Shown: positions 46,560 to 59,529, counted from the stretch's first letter. The stretch is DNA of 64,000 nucleotides from Pholis gunnellus (GCA_910591455.2 OU342804.1:12866133-12930132); one strand, 5' to 3'. Numbers and translations are program-made. The notes: generated by a model not told the origin, from the sequence alone.

Positions 46560-48870
46560 ATACATACAAGTGGAGATCAAAACACCGGGTATGTCTATAA
46601 AGCGGCACACTGGATACAGGAGTCATGTCGCACCTTTGTCTTGATTCATCCTGATATAACCATTTCGAGTATTCCCTTTGAAAAATGGAGAACTGGCATC
46701 TTGTGAAATCACAGTAGAAGTCAGGAGACTATGTATCACATGTCGTTAAAGTTCTATTGTTTCACCCATCTGTTCGTAGACTTTTTCATGTCAGCTTGTT
46801 CAAGCTGTTCCCTTTTGTGCTGTTACAGTTATAGGACTGTGACATAAAAGAAGTCTGCAAAACTACAGGGTAAAGCAAGGTGTTCTGTCCTCATTCAAAC
46901 ACTTTATGACAGTAAGAGAGTTTTTAAAAGTTTGCTGCGGTTGCGTGGCAAAGTTGATACCACATAAAATGTGGTATAAAAGTGTGGAAGACTCTGATTC
47001 AAAAAAATGAAAAACCTCTTTGGATTAGTCTCTTTCTCTCACACTCTTCAGCTACTAGTCCTCCGTGTCTGTGCAGTCTCCTCTGCTGCCTCCATAGTTC
47101 CTCAGTGGTTATGCATTTGCTGTAAAAACCAGAGTTTAAGCCCAGAGAGAGGAAGCTGGGAAGTAGTGGGCCAAGGGGCCATCGTAGGGGCCCCACAGAG
47201 GAACCTGTAGAGGAGGGAAAGACAACATCTTGGGAATCAACCTTAGAGGAGAGGGGAGAAGGGTGGATCTGCATTCCCCAAACACCAGAACCTCCCCTCC
47301 TCTTACATCGTCTTGTGTTCTTTCCTAACTCTCTCTGCCGTCTCCTCTTCTCACCAGGCCGTAGAAAAAAATGAGAAACTGGGAAGAAAAATGGAACACT
47401 GGGATACGTATTTACAATGGTAATGAGGCCCCATGTGTCTTCCTCCACCTTGTTAATCACCAGGTGAATGAGGGCTGTTTTACTGGGAATCCACAAAGGA
47501 CAGCAGCAAGTGAAGGTGTGTGTGCTCAACAATCAGTTAAGATCTCTGATTGCAGCACCAGCAGCAGCAGCAGATATGAGACATTAACCTTTACCACAGT
47601 GAGAACATCTCCACCTCTCCTCAGAATGTAATGAATGTAATGATCTTGGGACAGAGAACTACTGGAGCTATAGTGTGAGAGAAAGACTAAGCAGAAAGGA
47701 ATATATATATAAAATTAAGATCAAAATAAATGTTTAACAGGACTTAACATCAATCAGTGATTGTTTTATCAATTTCATATTTTAATATTGCACATATTAA
47801 GTGATGACAATGATGGCTTTAATGTAATTTTCCTTAATCTACCATTGACTGCTCTATGTCTTCTTGGGAAAAATAAATATAAACGACGTACTGATTTTGT
47901 AATGAGAGCAATATTGTAAAGAGAAGAAAGAGACTCCATCATGGCAGGTACAGTATTACGCTACACTATGTGGATTATGCAGTTACTATGCCTATTGAAA
48001 ATGTATCTGAAGCAGAGAAATAATGTGCTAGCATTCATCAAAGCTTTTGCTGCACTATGCGAGGGATCCAGATTGTCAGCCTATCTTCAAGACCAACAAG
48101 TCAGCAAGATATCTCAGCAATTAAATGTGTCTGGTTGTTAATATTGCCCAGGTTCATGGTGATGACATTGGTGACGTCCGGGCCTTTGTCTACTGTAGCA
48201 CCGTAGATCAACTCACTACTATATCAGAGATTTTTAATTGTACACCTATTGGCTCCCACAGGGTACATCCTAAGGTTCATCTACAGATTCATTTTAACCA
48301 TTTTTGGCCTACAGGTCTCTCTATATCATGTGAACCCTGCATGGTCCAGCTGCTTTGACATATCTACTGTAGACCCAGGCTGGGTAATTATGAGCTACAA
48401 AGCTCACTGACCTTGTCAAGCTCTCGCTACCCTCCCCAAACTATCCAAGTGTACTGGAGGAGGGGGGTACATTCTGTGGCTGTCTGGTTACGCCCGACAC
48501 ACACACAAACACACCTGGACCATGGCTGTTTACCTGCCAGGTTAAAGGGCTAATGTCAGTGACAGAAGGAGATTTAACAAGGAAGCGAGGAAGGTGGGGA
48601 GGAGGATGAATATGCAGGAAGAGTAGAATGTGAGGCAGAGGGGCAGAGAGGAAGGAGGGTGGAAAGAGAATGACAGTCCAAAACAGAGGGAGGGGGTGAG
48701 TGGGGGTCACAGAGTGATGAGGGGGTTAAATGCCACAAATGCCATGTCTCAAGGCCTCATAAAGACAAGCTCTGCATTGCTCCCAAGGTCAGGGCCTGCA
48801 CACATGCACCTGTGCGATGGCGGTGGAGGCTTCGTGGGCAGGGAGAGCAATTGAGCAACACAGTCTCGCC
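46560..48870. other. Non-coding sequence, no gene seen
   Basis: The longest frame in the window (177 aa, minus, 47532-46999) lies here but has no recognised domain and is Ser/Arg-rich. Two plus-strand frames near 47941-48358 look somewhat protein-like but are unrecognised. Purine-rich DNA lies at 48590-48700. Confidence 0.45.
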
Positions 48871-48879
48871 AGTTAGCGC

Positions 48880-49000
48880 TTATTGTCTGGGACAAATGGC
48901 CTCACAAAAATAAATTGTGCACCACTCTTAAAGGGGATTAAAGGAGAAATAGACGCTTTTAGCCTCGTCAGCAACAGATGACAATAGAACAAAGGTTTGG
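48880..49000. promoter_or_regulatory. Candidate conserved non-coding element
   Basis: Short complex stretch with GACAAATGG, AAAATAAATTGTG and AACAGATGACAATAG strings, of SOX- and E-box-type appearance. No open frame. Low-certainty call. Confidence 0.22.
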
Positions 49001-50030
49001 TGAGAGGGCGAGAGGAAGATAAGTGGGGAGAGAGGAAGGCATGGACCATCTCGTGGCATTGTTTGCCCTTATGAGTCTCAGCATAAGTGACTAACTTCTG
49101 AGAGGGATTTGATATACTCTAACCTTTTCAAATGTGTGTACAAAACTATATGTATCGTATAGTATATGTTGTGTGTTCAACTCCATCGTACCGTTCCAAC
49201 ATCATTAAATGAGCAGTTCTTATGAAGAAAACATGAGCTTAGAAAGTCGGAGAGACAAAAAATGCCAACACAAACGGATTATGTGGTCTGCACTCGATAA
49301 AACAACAGGCTGTTTGAATTTAAAGAGTCCGCGGTCCCAAAACCTCCACCAAAGGGTTTGGGTTAAGGGGCTTGGTTAAAAATACTCGTCCCATAAAATG
49401 GGATGTGACAAAATCAGATGATGAGAGCGAGTAAATACATATAAAAACATGTAATCTTCAAATTATTTGCGTTCACAACATGTGTTTCAGAGTTTCATAA
49501 TTACAAAATGACATGCGACTGTGTTGGAATCCCCCTGCTGAAAGACGATAACAGGCAAGCCAAGTGGCAGGTTGAACATGCCAGCGGCCAACCAGCATGC
49601 ACCAAAGTCCCTCTAGTCAGCCAGCTAGAACCCCAGATGGCTGGCCAAACTGTGGTCAATGGAGTCTGCAGGAGGCAGCATTACAGCCATCCGTGGATAC
49701 CAAAGCCACCATGATCACTATGGTAACTGACAGATCTGGAATCATCTGGAGAGCCAAGTCTTCAATTAGGGGAGGTGGGAGGCAAGAGGACAATGAGTGC
49801 TATCTTCAGTCCAGGCGGGAGAGCAGTGACTTATAGCCACAGGCTCTTCCCAAATATGCTGACAATCACATATGCGTGTTCTGTAAAAATACACACACAC
49901 ACCCACATATTGTACATACCCTCAACCTCCAAGGCCCAAAACGGCACCGAAGCCAGACAATGAATGTGAGATGGTTAGGAGTCTGATCCTTTGATCACTT
50001 TCAATATCCAGTAACTTTGCCACCTAAACC
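49000..50030. other. Non-coding sequence, no gene seen
   Basis: Unique sequence. The 49500-49740 stretch is complex, with two plus-strand frames overlapping, and no domain is recognised. Confidence 0.5.
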
Positions 50031-50220
50031 ATTATTGTCCCATGAACTTAACAGGCAGAGGCAGCCTTCAGCCAATTACAGGACGGCATTAGCGTTAGGC
50101 GGGAGTGTGTGTTATATGAGACAACCAATTAAAATCACTTATGGGAAGGGTAATATCCAGTGATTTAGGCCTGAACAAAACGGCTTTGGGGGGATTATCC
50201 CTAGCGTAACCTGATCTCAT
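50030..50220. promoter_or_regulatory. Candidate conserved non-coding element
   Basis: Contains CCAATTACAGG (near 50075), ACCAATTAAAATCACTTA (near 50125) and GGATTATCCC (near 50193) homeodomain/OTX-type cores in complex sequence next to a CA array. Function is inferred from motifs. Confidence 0.28.
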
Positions 50221-50229
50221 TCTCTTCCA

Positions 50230-50231
<2 letters not shown>

Positions 50232-50274
<43 letters not shown>
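50232..50274. repeat. (CA)n microsatellite
   Basis: About 21 uninterrupted CA units. Confidence 0.98.
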
Positions 50275-50276
<2 letters not shown>

Positions 50277-50457
50277 ACGTCCAGGAGCTGACACTACAAG
50301 CTTTCTGGTGTGTTTGTCTTGTTTCCTATGACATTAGGGACCATGTTCTAAATAACTGTTTACACTTTACATGTTATCCCTTGGATTGTTTTGTCTTCTA
50401 CTGTATATCTATAAATGACATAAATAATAAAATAAAATGCAACTTTGCAAACTAAGT

Positions 50458-50478
50458 ACACACACACACATACACACA
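50458..50478. repeat. (CA)n microsatellite, short
   Basis: About nine CA units with one TA interruption. Confidence 0.88.
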
Positions 50479-50479
50479 T

Positions 50480-53400
50480 GAGACAACTGAGCCTTGAGCT
50501 GCAGTCATGCACATGCCTTTGTCATTCTCAGACAGACAATGATGAGGCACATTCAAGTCTACACTAGGATTGTTTGCAAACACATGCTGCGTCGTTGTAT
50601 GTGACATTTCATACAATCTTTCCAAAAACTAAATGTAGCCGTGGACAGACACAGAGGTGCACAACCACAAACAAGATGGTTCTTCAAATATTTGCAACTT
50701 TTACTATTTTTGACCAAAACTAACCTTTAACGTACATGAACATTTTTAAAATGTTCAATTAAATACTCAATAAAAAGTTAAAATATGCAAGTTTAATTCT
50801 CAGGCAGACTTTTCCTCAGAGAGTTGAGCTACATAGACACCACCTGTCAGATGGATAGTGGTCAATGTGAACTGTGTCTACACAGATCCAGAAAGTCAGC
50901 AATACAATCTGACTGATACCAGTCAATCCCAGGGGATTTACTATTTATGCTGAGGCCTTCAATCTAATCCTTAACTGGTTTGGTTTACAGGCCTTGTGTC
51001 TGCACTTGTTGTGCTTTGTTGTTTTTACACTGTGGGTCAGGAGAAGAAATGCCAATTCTGAGTAAATGGAAGGTTAAGTATTGATAATATTGTTGGGATC
51101 AGTGTTGTAACCTATGAGTAATTCAAACAATGAGCACATAAATGACATCATTATGAACTCTGATAGTCTAGAAGAGATTTTAACAGTGTCCCAGTATTTC
51201 TCATTCCCATGGTCTTGACAGGAAATAGCTATCATCTCCTCACCGCAGCCAAACCCAGCGTGTAGCCTACTGTAGAGCTGGGGTCTGCTAATGAGCTAAT
51301 GGCTATAGTGCTCTACAGTCATTTGACTGACACGGCCAATCCGCAAGCTCTGTTTGCCTTTCACCTACTTGTGGTTCCGCTGTACTGCCAAAGTTCCCAC
51401 TAATTCTCCCCATGGGCGTTTTTTAAGGCATCCACAGAAAACCGTTGAAACGCAACCTAAAACCTCAAATGGGCATGTCAGTGTGGGCTAAGTTTAAACT
51501 GGCACAGTGCAGTGTACTTTCCTGCACCTCGGGACCACTGAAGCTGACCTCGACATGCAGCGAGATGGTTTAAGGGATGTGTTTGCTGATGTGCCTTGGC
51601 TAGATGTCTCTGCGAGATCACTAACAGTGAGGAAATGTAGCATTGTCAGGATGTCGTGGCAGGCTCTGTGGTGAAACTGCACATTTCCAGCCACCACAGC
51701 TGCATCTTTCCAGGGGTCAAGACAGGGAAAGAAATTGGAAATGCTCTTCCAAGACCTTATAAAATTCCCATGTCTGGGGACAAATTGCTTTACTCAAATA
51801 AGGCTTGGATAAAGACATTTTTCGAAAGAGAAAGAAAAACAGAATTAGCTGATAAAGGAAGAGATTAGTAGTTCTACATAGAAGGAGGTACAAATAAAAA
51901 AAACAGCTGACGAGCACTAAGCCTTTTAATCTTTCTGATTTGGAAATATAAATAGAAGTTCTCGTTTAAATTCATCAGTCTAAAACAAAAATCATACAGT
52001 CTGCCAAAATGTATGACACTCTCCATGAGAACATTAGTCCAGCGATTTGAAACCTTGCACTCACAAATCACCGTACAAAGCAGAGCAGCGAACAAAGCAA
52101 AACTGACCTTTCAAATGATTAAGCTGAAACATTATCATCATGTTCCCAATTTTTTTTCTCCCCGAGATCACAACAACTGGTTTGCCAGTTCAGAGCTGGC
52201 AGGGGCAAAGCCCATCTATGATTTCAGTTCAGAGCTGCCGGGCTAAGGGGCCAAGCTGGCCGGTGCCCATCTGGAGCGGGCCAAGTGTCTGCTCCACTCA
52301 GACTCAATGCACAGTGGTGATTACTGCGATGGTGCGGCGGCGGTCATGGTGGTGTGGTTATAAATATAAGCCCAGGTTTGATCCCTCTTGTTCATAAACA
52401 GAGGTTTGGAGCTGCTGTGGGAACTGAGCACAAAGGCTTGTGGGCCTCCGAGGGCAACTGAGCTCCACAGCCACTACACTACCTCAGGTCTGTCTGGCCA
52501 GCTGCTGGTGTCTCACCAGATGAGGACAGTTGGCCAGCCAATAAGGGGGCTGAACAACAGTACAGAGGGATGAAGCAACGGCTGGCACCGGGAGAGATGG
52601 TGGCAGAGATATGAGGGTTGGAGCATAGGAGTGGAGAGAGGCCACAGGGCACCGCTTCCAATTGACTGGGGTATTCTGCAGCGCTGTTTAAAAGATGATT
52701 ATTTAGCACAGATTCAGTTTGTGTTTCCAAAGGAAAAGAGAATGTCCAGAACTTAGATATTACATGAATATAACGCTGACCAACCCAACAGAGCAGAGTG
52801 TGACCGCGATAAAAGTCTTGAATCCCAAACACACAACATCTCCCACACTTGATCTAATTAGTGTGGTAGGGGCTGAACCCAAGTGGTGGCATTCTCCAGT
52901 GGACTAACTCTGCCATGGTGCCCACTAATCCATGCAAGGATCAGCTCACCAGCAGCAAGCCCTCGCCCCTCTTAACTCCTACCCGCCAGGGGTCATATGG
53001 CTCACAATGCATGCTCCATGCCCAATCCTATATTAGCATTAGTATCGAGGGTTAAGCCGCTAATGCTGCCAGCTGTGCACGGCTGCCCCCTCCACACCAA
53101 TCCCTTCAGAACAATGGAATGGCATGTGGGCAGGACAGTTGGGATGGGGTGGGCTGGCATCCCCAGGGGGTAAGCGTGGATGTAGTGCCCTCTTGTGCCA
53201 AGTGCTTTAACTTGTTATTCATGGTTGTGGCCACAGAAAATAATTAAAAAATGAAAGCGCTGAAAATATTATCGATAAAACCAAGAAGAAAATTATGAAA
53301 TACTCGGTATCTATCCGGTTAAATAAACAATCTAATAAACAGCTAGCAGCTTCACTGTCAAACCAACAATATATTTGCTCAAAACTTAAATTCTCTAAAT

Positions 53401-53580
53401 GGTGGCTTGCCAAGTATGTCGTGTTAAAGTTGTTAAATTCAATTTGCTGCCATTTGTTTCACTTTTTAACCTGTAAGTAAGTGCCTAGCTAAATGTTTTA
53501 TTCTGCTTGGTTTTTAGTAGGTAGGCCCAGCGGTGAGCAGAACCCTTAAATCTGGCAGTGCTGTTGCATTGCTTTACTAA
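50480..53580. other. Non-coding sequence, no gene seen
   Basis: Unique sequence without a recognised exon or RNA gene. At 52180-52240 AGTTCAGAGCTG occurs twice 39 bp apart, a minor local duplication. The 52950-53200 stretch is complex and GC-richer, and may be regulatory. Confidence 0.5.
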
Positions 53581-53589
53581 AGCACGTCA

Positions 53590-54175
53590 AGACAGTACAC
53601 GGGTGTAGAGCACACAGGAGAAGGGCATGGCTGAGTTGGCGACACTGCTTTCTCAGTTAAGCTGATAATTGCCCTTATTGATGTATAAAAGATATCCCAC
53701 AGAGCCTTGTGAAACACCATTAGCAGGCAGAAGCTGAATTGTTCATGAGCTGCCTCCAAATGAGAGAGAAGGGCAAAAAAACTCTGAAGATTAATAAGAC
53801 TTCCCCTGGAGTGTGATAATAGCACGATGTATGTGTGTGTGGGCCTATGTGTGAATGTGTATTTTCAGCCCAGCCTCTGAAGAGTTCCCATTACTAACAG
53901 ACATTATTCGGGGAAGCCAATCTATTTAAAATCTCAAATTGAGGGGAAAAAGATGTAATGTCATTTAGCATACAGGGGAGGGTGACGGCCATTATCATAA
54001 GGGCTCTCCTCAATTTGACTAAGGCTGCTGAAGCCTAAACGATGATACTTAAAATGCCCCAAGAGCTCCAAAAAAAAAAAAAGTAGGCACTGACAGCAAA
54101 TGTACACCAGTGAGGCACACTGTGAGGCCAAATCTTCCGTGTAGACGAGTCTATGGTGAGCCACATTAAGAGAAT
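53590..54175. promoter_or_regulatory. Candidate conserved non-coding element cluster
   Basis: Nearly 600 bp of complex, AT-leaning sequence with no transposon and little simple repeat except a GT-rich patch near 53828-53860 and an A run near 54070-54081. It carries homeodomain-type cores (GATAATTG near 53663, GATTAATAAG near 53788) and ATTAT/TTTAAA patches. Minus-strand frames of 67-82 codons cross it without known domains. By eye this is among the strongest enhancer-like stretches in the window; conservation was not tested. Confidence 0.37.
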
Positions 54176-54639
54176 ATACAAAATAAGGTGGATATTTGCC
54201 TCTGTAGGCTCCTGATGCCCGTTAGAGGTCTAAAATCAGCTAACAAAGACTAGTGGCCAAAAAGGACAATATTACAGTTCAAAGGTTGCAAAAAAAAAGT
54301 GCTGAGTGAAACTTTGAACAAAATCTTAACCATGTACTGGAATATTAGCATTGAAATCTCTCATGAAAAGAAAAGTGTTGACATACCATTTAAGTGGCTC
54401 CATAGCAACATATGAACGAAGCTTAATTATTTACTACCATGTCAGGAAGATTTTAACCAGCTGCAACACACTTGGAAAAAGAAGTTGAAAGGACCCATTA
54501 CAAATATTCATGGTTTTTACTGAAGAAGGAAGTTTGTGAAATATTAAACAGAGCATTGCACACTGTATCTAACGATTCCTGAAATCTGTAGATATATATA
54601 TATTTAAATCCAAACCTCCTAATTATTCAGAAAGGGAAG

Positions 54640-54980
54640 CTACGGAAATTCTGACAGAGCTTCTCAATGAGAAATGACATCTTGTTAAGTTAGGAATTCT
54701 CTTTGTGTTAGCAAGGTTTCTTTAGTTAATCTGGCACCTTTCTTGATCTGCACCAAGGTAATTGGAATGCACAGTGAAAATGCCTGGCGTATTGAGCCAG
54801 CAGAGAACAATGAAAGAATTGGATATCAAAACAGGCGTTAGCTTCTTAATCAATCCTCCGACTTACTGTTCAAAAGTAGGTTTGCACTTTTTTTAATGAG
54901 GACGCGGGGGCTGAACCTTCCTGGCTCCACTAACATGGCAGATTAGAGTTCAAATTAAGTAAACTTTCACTTAAACATCA
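54640..54980. promoter_or_regulatory. Candidate conserved non-coding element with overlapping homeodomain/TEAD-type sites
   Basis: TAATTGG (54759-54765) overlaps GGAATGC (54764-54770), a TEAD-type core. TTAGTTAATC precedes them, and TTCTTAATCAATCC and CAAATTAAGTAA follow. The sequence is complex and free of repeats, and no open frame crosses it. Motif identity is visible, function is inferred. Confidence 0.35.
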
Positions 54981-55165
54981 AGTAGTCATCTCTTTGTTGT
55001 GGAGACCTTGTTTGTTGTTGGCTTTCCAGACAAAAAACAACAAATGTCGACTAGAACACCTATATTCATCAAACAGTTGCAAAATGTAGCGAGATGCTGA
55101 AACACAGAAAGTGTCATCATCTTTAAGTTTGTTTGACTGTGTGGGTTAATATGGTTCCTTTTTGC

Positions 55166-55168
<3 letters not shown>

Positions 55169-55261
<93 letters not shown>
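55169..55261. repeat. Long (TG)n microsatellite
   Basis: About 46 uninterrupted TG units, the second longest array here. It lies between two enhancer-like blocks. Confidence 0.98.
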
Positions 55262-55263
<2 letters not shown>

Positions 55264-55309
55264 CTATGTGCTGAAAAACATGTGTGCATGCTCATTTATC
55301 TTACTGTGA

Positions 55310-55650
55310 GTAAATGGGTGTTATCCAGTCATCACACCCCCAGTGCTCTGGCATTAAGCAGAAGGAGGGGTGAGAGGTCGGGTCAGGGGCAGTCACGACC
55401 TTTCCGTCTCCGCGGCACAGTGTCATCCTTTGGGCAAGGCAAACAAACAGGCCTGGCCCCCGGGCAAGGTGGGCCCAGCGGGGGTGGCATTGCCAGGTCA
55501 GGGTAAAGCCTCGGACAAGACAGGACGGGATGGCAGGCCCCTGATAGATGCTGCTCATTATTTTTACCCCAGAAAACTGGGACAATTACAAACAGAAAGA
55601 TGCCATGGCAACTGGGGTATGGGGTCACGGGCAGAGGGCTTTTCATCCGA
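55310..55650. promoter_or_regulatory. Candidate conserved non-coding element, GC-balanced
   Basis: Complex sequence with a GC-rich half (55370-55500) and an AT-richer half (55540-55610). Several frames are open on both strands at once, which argues against coding. The 18-mer ATGCTGCTCATTATTTTT near 55548-55565 recurs at about 56786-56803. Confidence 0.27.
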
Positions 55651-55692
55651 GCTAACCCGGCCACATTTGTCAACTCAGCCACACACGAGCAC

Positions 55693-55715
55693 ACATACAC
55701 ATACACACACACACA
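55693..55715. repeat. (CA)n microsatellite, short
   Basis: CA units interrupted by TA, ending before CGGACG. Confidence 0.88.
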
Positions 55716-55719
55716 CGGA

Positions 55720-56884
55720 CGAACACAAATATACAAATACACATGCTAAGTTTCTCCCATTTGATTAACCAACAAACTTGTATGAATGGAGTATCAACCT
55801 CTTGTGTGATAGTCACAAGAAACATTTAGGTTTAGAGTGTGAAATACAGATGCATTACAATAATTTAGATCTCTAAAATTAAGAAGTGTTGACTCTTTCT
55901 AGGTATATAGAGTATTGCATTATGCCTTCTTCATAGACGGAAGTTAGGACAGGTAGGATTACATCATTTGCTTTTATATCTGACCTACCGGGAAATTCTG
56001 AAAATATTAAATTTGTACGCAAAACATTAAGACCTTATGAGGACCCATTCATGTGATTTCTTTTAATTATGTGCAGAGCATCACTTAAGTGCTCCCAATT
56101 GTTCATATGAACTTCTTCTCAACAAAACCTCAGTACCCTCAAAACCTGTAAATCTCCCCCGAATCCCAAATGAACTAAATCAAGAAGCTGATTATTCCCC
56201 CTCCATTTTGGTGGTGGTGGGTTTTTTTAACCTGCATATCTTCCTAGGTTGTTTTGTATAATTTAAAGAGACTATAAGGGAATGAGGGGTGTGTGTCATG
56301 ATGTCTCTCTGAACTACCTATATTTACCACTGAAAGTGAATTCTTTATGAGAGCACAGATATCAAAGACCGCGGGATCAAAGAGGATTTAATAAGCTACC
56401 CACTGTTCTACCAAACCTGAACTTTCATGTCACGCATTTTCCTTGGTTTCTTCATTGTGGGCTTTGGGCCAAGAAACTGACACTAAAGGCAAGCGTGTGT
56501 TGTCACATTGCCGTTCTCTATTCCTATAATTTGTTAGTCTGTAACCCTTGTAGTGGAGAATGTCTCATTGGCTGGCAAGTGCTCATTTTCTTGTGTCAGT
56601 TTTGTACACCACATCAACTATCTGTTCCTGTCATTGCTTTCTTTCTGTGCATGTTTCCTTTGCTTTTAGCCAAGGGGTTCAATAGTGTATTCCTATCAGC
56701 TCTTGCAGGGGGATACATCTCCTTATAACATAAACTAAACATATAGTAACTATGGGAACACTAAGTCTTTGACAAGATGCAATAAATGCTGCTCATTATT
56801 TTTGTCCAACAGGATTGCCACAAATGTGCCAGAGGTTGCTATGATGTACTAGGAAAATAGTGCAAATAGAAAAACTATGCACTA
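55720..56884. other. Non-coding sequence, no gene seen
   Basis: AT-rich unique sequence. One plus-strand frame (56495-56728) is hydrophobic and Cys-rich but has no recognised domain or splice context. Confidence 0.5.
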
Positions 56885-57300
56885 TACTCAACTTTCTTTT
56901 TAGGCTGTAAAATAGAAATAGAGCGTTTACACCACTCTCTCTGTCCATTGTGTATGAAGCTACAGGAGGAAAATGTTAGCTTAGCTTAGCATAGTCACTG
57001 AAAATAAAGGTTAACAGCTAGCCTGGCTCTGTGCAAAGAAATGCAGTAGAAATGAATCTTCCCACCAGCAATACTAAAGCACACAAATGAATAACGTATG
57101 TGTATTTTGTTTCATCCTGTACAAAAGCCGATGTGTGAAAATGACCAGTTACGGTCTCACAGGGGGTGGGACTACTTCCTGGCCGGGGAACAATAACCTC
57201 CTGAATTATTGTCATCATAATGAGGTTGCCAATCAACCAGTGGAGACGAGAGTAAATCTCTGCGCCTGGCCAAAACATAGTCCTGCACATATATGACGTC
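56885..57300 (+). mobile_element. Common teleost dispersed repeat (AGCTAGCCTGGCTCTGT type)
   Basis: The strings GTTAGCTTAGCTTAGCATAG, CAGCTAGCCTGGCTCTGTGC, CTAAAGCACACAAATGAATAAC and the later CAGGGGGTGGGACTACTTCC occur in the order I remember for a high-copy repeat in percomorph genomes. Its right part contains a partial inverted repeat: GACTACTTCCTGGCC (57170-57184) against GGCCAAAACATAGTCCTGCAC (57268-57288). No coding capacity; probably a non-autonomous DNA transposon. The class name is uncertain. Confidence 0.68.
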
Positions 57301-59430
57301 TAATTATTAATTTAGGCAGATATTCAGCCAATCAAAACTCTGTACTGGTACTGGAACATTCCATTGCACATTGACAGTATTACGTTTTCACTATGGCAGG
57401 TTTAGTGTTCAGTCTAATACACAAAGGACATTTCATTTTGTGAGCAAGTTTAAAAGCTGTCCCATTCTGTGGGTTGAAGTTAAAATGTTAAATCCTGGTA
57501 TAAGAGTTCAACTAATGGTTAAAATATACCAAAAGCCTTCGTCTACATTGTGTTATAGAAAGAGTAAAGTTTGTAATTCAGATCTCTACCTGCAATAAAA
57601 TCCAATTTCTCACTGTAATTTGTGATGGAGCACACTTTGACAGCGATCACAGAATTGTGGCTTGGTAGAGCTGGTTTATTTATGGTTATTTTATGTAGCT
57701 TTAAAAGCTGTCAGCACCATACTAAACCATTCCCTTATTTAAGCTTACAATAACAGAAGCCGACCACGCCTTTGTCAACACTGTATTAGGAAATTCTGCT
57801 GAAAACCACAGTAGAGGAAACGGATGAAGGAAGAGGATCACCAAGGTAAATCAATGTTGTCCTTCGTAAAGTTGCACCACAATATATACACGTTTTGAAA
57901 GGTGCTGAAAGAAAAATATGTTGCAATTATGTTAATTGAAGTACAAGAGCATTATATTCACCAGCACGTTATCACAATATGTACATTTAAGCAAGAGCAG
58001 ATCATCCTATATGCCGGTATGGTTTTATATGCCGGTATGGTTTTTCTGTGCAAAGCTGACTTGCAAATCATCTGATGGCAAAAACCTCTTCTTATACCAA
58101 ATACAGCACATGGAGAAAATACAGTTCTTCCCAGCCGGTACACCCCAACTCTAATCTTCTGGGTCCCGTGAGGTGCTGGTCCCCTGTGGAGGAACCTCAC
58201 AAGACCCTCTGATGTCACTGACTGCTAGGTCTGTGGTGTTATGTATTCGATGCCCTCCTCCCCAGAGGATTACAGTAGCTCACTGTACTGAAGTGTATGT
58301 CAACTCATGTCTTGGAGTATTGACACACAGCTGCTGCATGGTGCCTAGTGTATTCATCAATACTTTGAGAATATATTGTATGGGTAAAAAGCATCTTGCA
58401 ATACAGCAGTTCAATACCGTGGAGGAAATTCACAGAGGTGAGTTGTATACAGTATGTTATGATTTTAGAATACAAAAGTGCAGCTGAAGTTGTGCTAAGA
58501 AGCCTGCCTGCTGCGAATACACAAGCTGCTACGACAAACCCAAAATGCAAATGTTTTCAACAAAGGACCCATACAGAGACACACTCACTCCCACACACAA
58601 GCGTGCAGCGCGCCAGCTCCATGCAGCCGGTATGCTTTCCCTTTTCTAAACACCATCCAGCATCTACCTGGTTTGAAATGTATTAGCCAATTACATGGTA
58701 GCCGTCCAATATATGCAGAGTACATTGGAATACGATACTGTAGCCGGCCTAGACAGCAAGCTGGCTGGCTGCATGGGTGATTAACATTTAATGTTAATGG
58801 TAGGCTTATGTTCAGGGCAACTGCGCTGGGGTTAAGTAATGATAATAGCAGACTTGGCCACACCACATCTGTAATAATGTTGTCTGCAAAGCGTGATGTG
58901 ATGATTGTGAAATTGCTACTCTCTGCACCGTTTACCGAACAGTCAAACACGCAGTTTTACTGTCAAGCAACCCGGTCACAAAGGCATACACGATGACACA
59001 CATCAGAGAGACATACGTAGTCACAAGGAAATGGAGTTTAATGTTTCTTGGTATGAATGAATGAAAAATTTGTTTAAATGATGTTCCACAACAACAAACA
59101 CTGAGAACAGGGGGGGGGTGAATATGAGTGAATATGTAAAATGAGTGAAATTTGCATGATGCTTTTATAGTTTCAGGACAATGCTGAATTCAGTTTGAAT
59201 CATTGAAGTGGTGTTTCCATTCAAGGATGATCGGACATGGTCTTCATTTATTAAGCTGTGTTTACTGAGACGATGAAACAACATCATCAATCATTCTTAA
59301 AGACTAGTGCTCCGATGGGGAGAATTAGAATGCATTACAGATGTCACGCATCATCAAGCTAAACATCTCATTTCCACCTCGCTGTGTCTGCTCTGTGTCT
59401 GGGACTCGGATCTCGCTCTGTCTGTGGAGC
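57301..59430. other. Non-coding sequence, no gene seen
   Basis: No gene is recognisable. It contains an 18-bp tandem duplication (58008-58043). Short frames on both strands overlap and lack domains. Confidence 0.5.
58008..58043. repeat. Perfect 2 x 18-bp tandem duplication
   Basis: The unit TATATGCCGGTATGGTTT occurs twice head to tail with no mismatch (58008-58025 and 58026-58043). Confidence 0.95.
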
Positions 59431-59431
59431 A

Positions 59432-59433
<2 letters not shown>

Positions 59434-59501
<68 letters not shown>
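59434..59501. repeat. Long (GT)n microsatellite
   Basis: About 34 uninterrupted TG units. It produces the Cys-Val and Thr-His frames of this locus. Confidence 0.98.
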
Positions 59502-59502
<1 letters not shown>

Positions 59503-59529
59503 ATGTGTTTGCCTGCGCGTGTTTACGGT

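Noticed and set aside
46999..47532. 177-codon minus-strand frame, the longest in the window
   Set aside because: Ser/Arg-rich with no domain, and shorter frames on the other strand overlap it. Frames of this length are plausible by chance in 64 kb.
47941..48358. Two adjacent plus-strand frames that look somewhat protein-like, with a CCCAG acceptor-like site near 48150
   Set aside because: No family is recognised, the donor side is not convincing, and the frames do not join cleanly.
52330..52420. Possible tRNA B-box (GGTTTGATCC)
   Set aside because: No matching A-box at the right distance, and no acceptor-stem pairing by eye.
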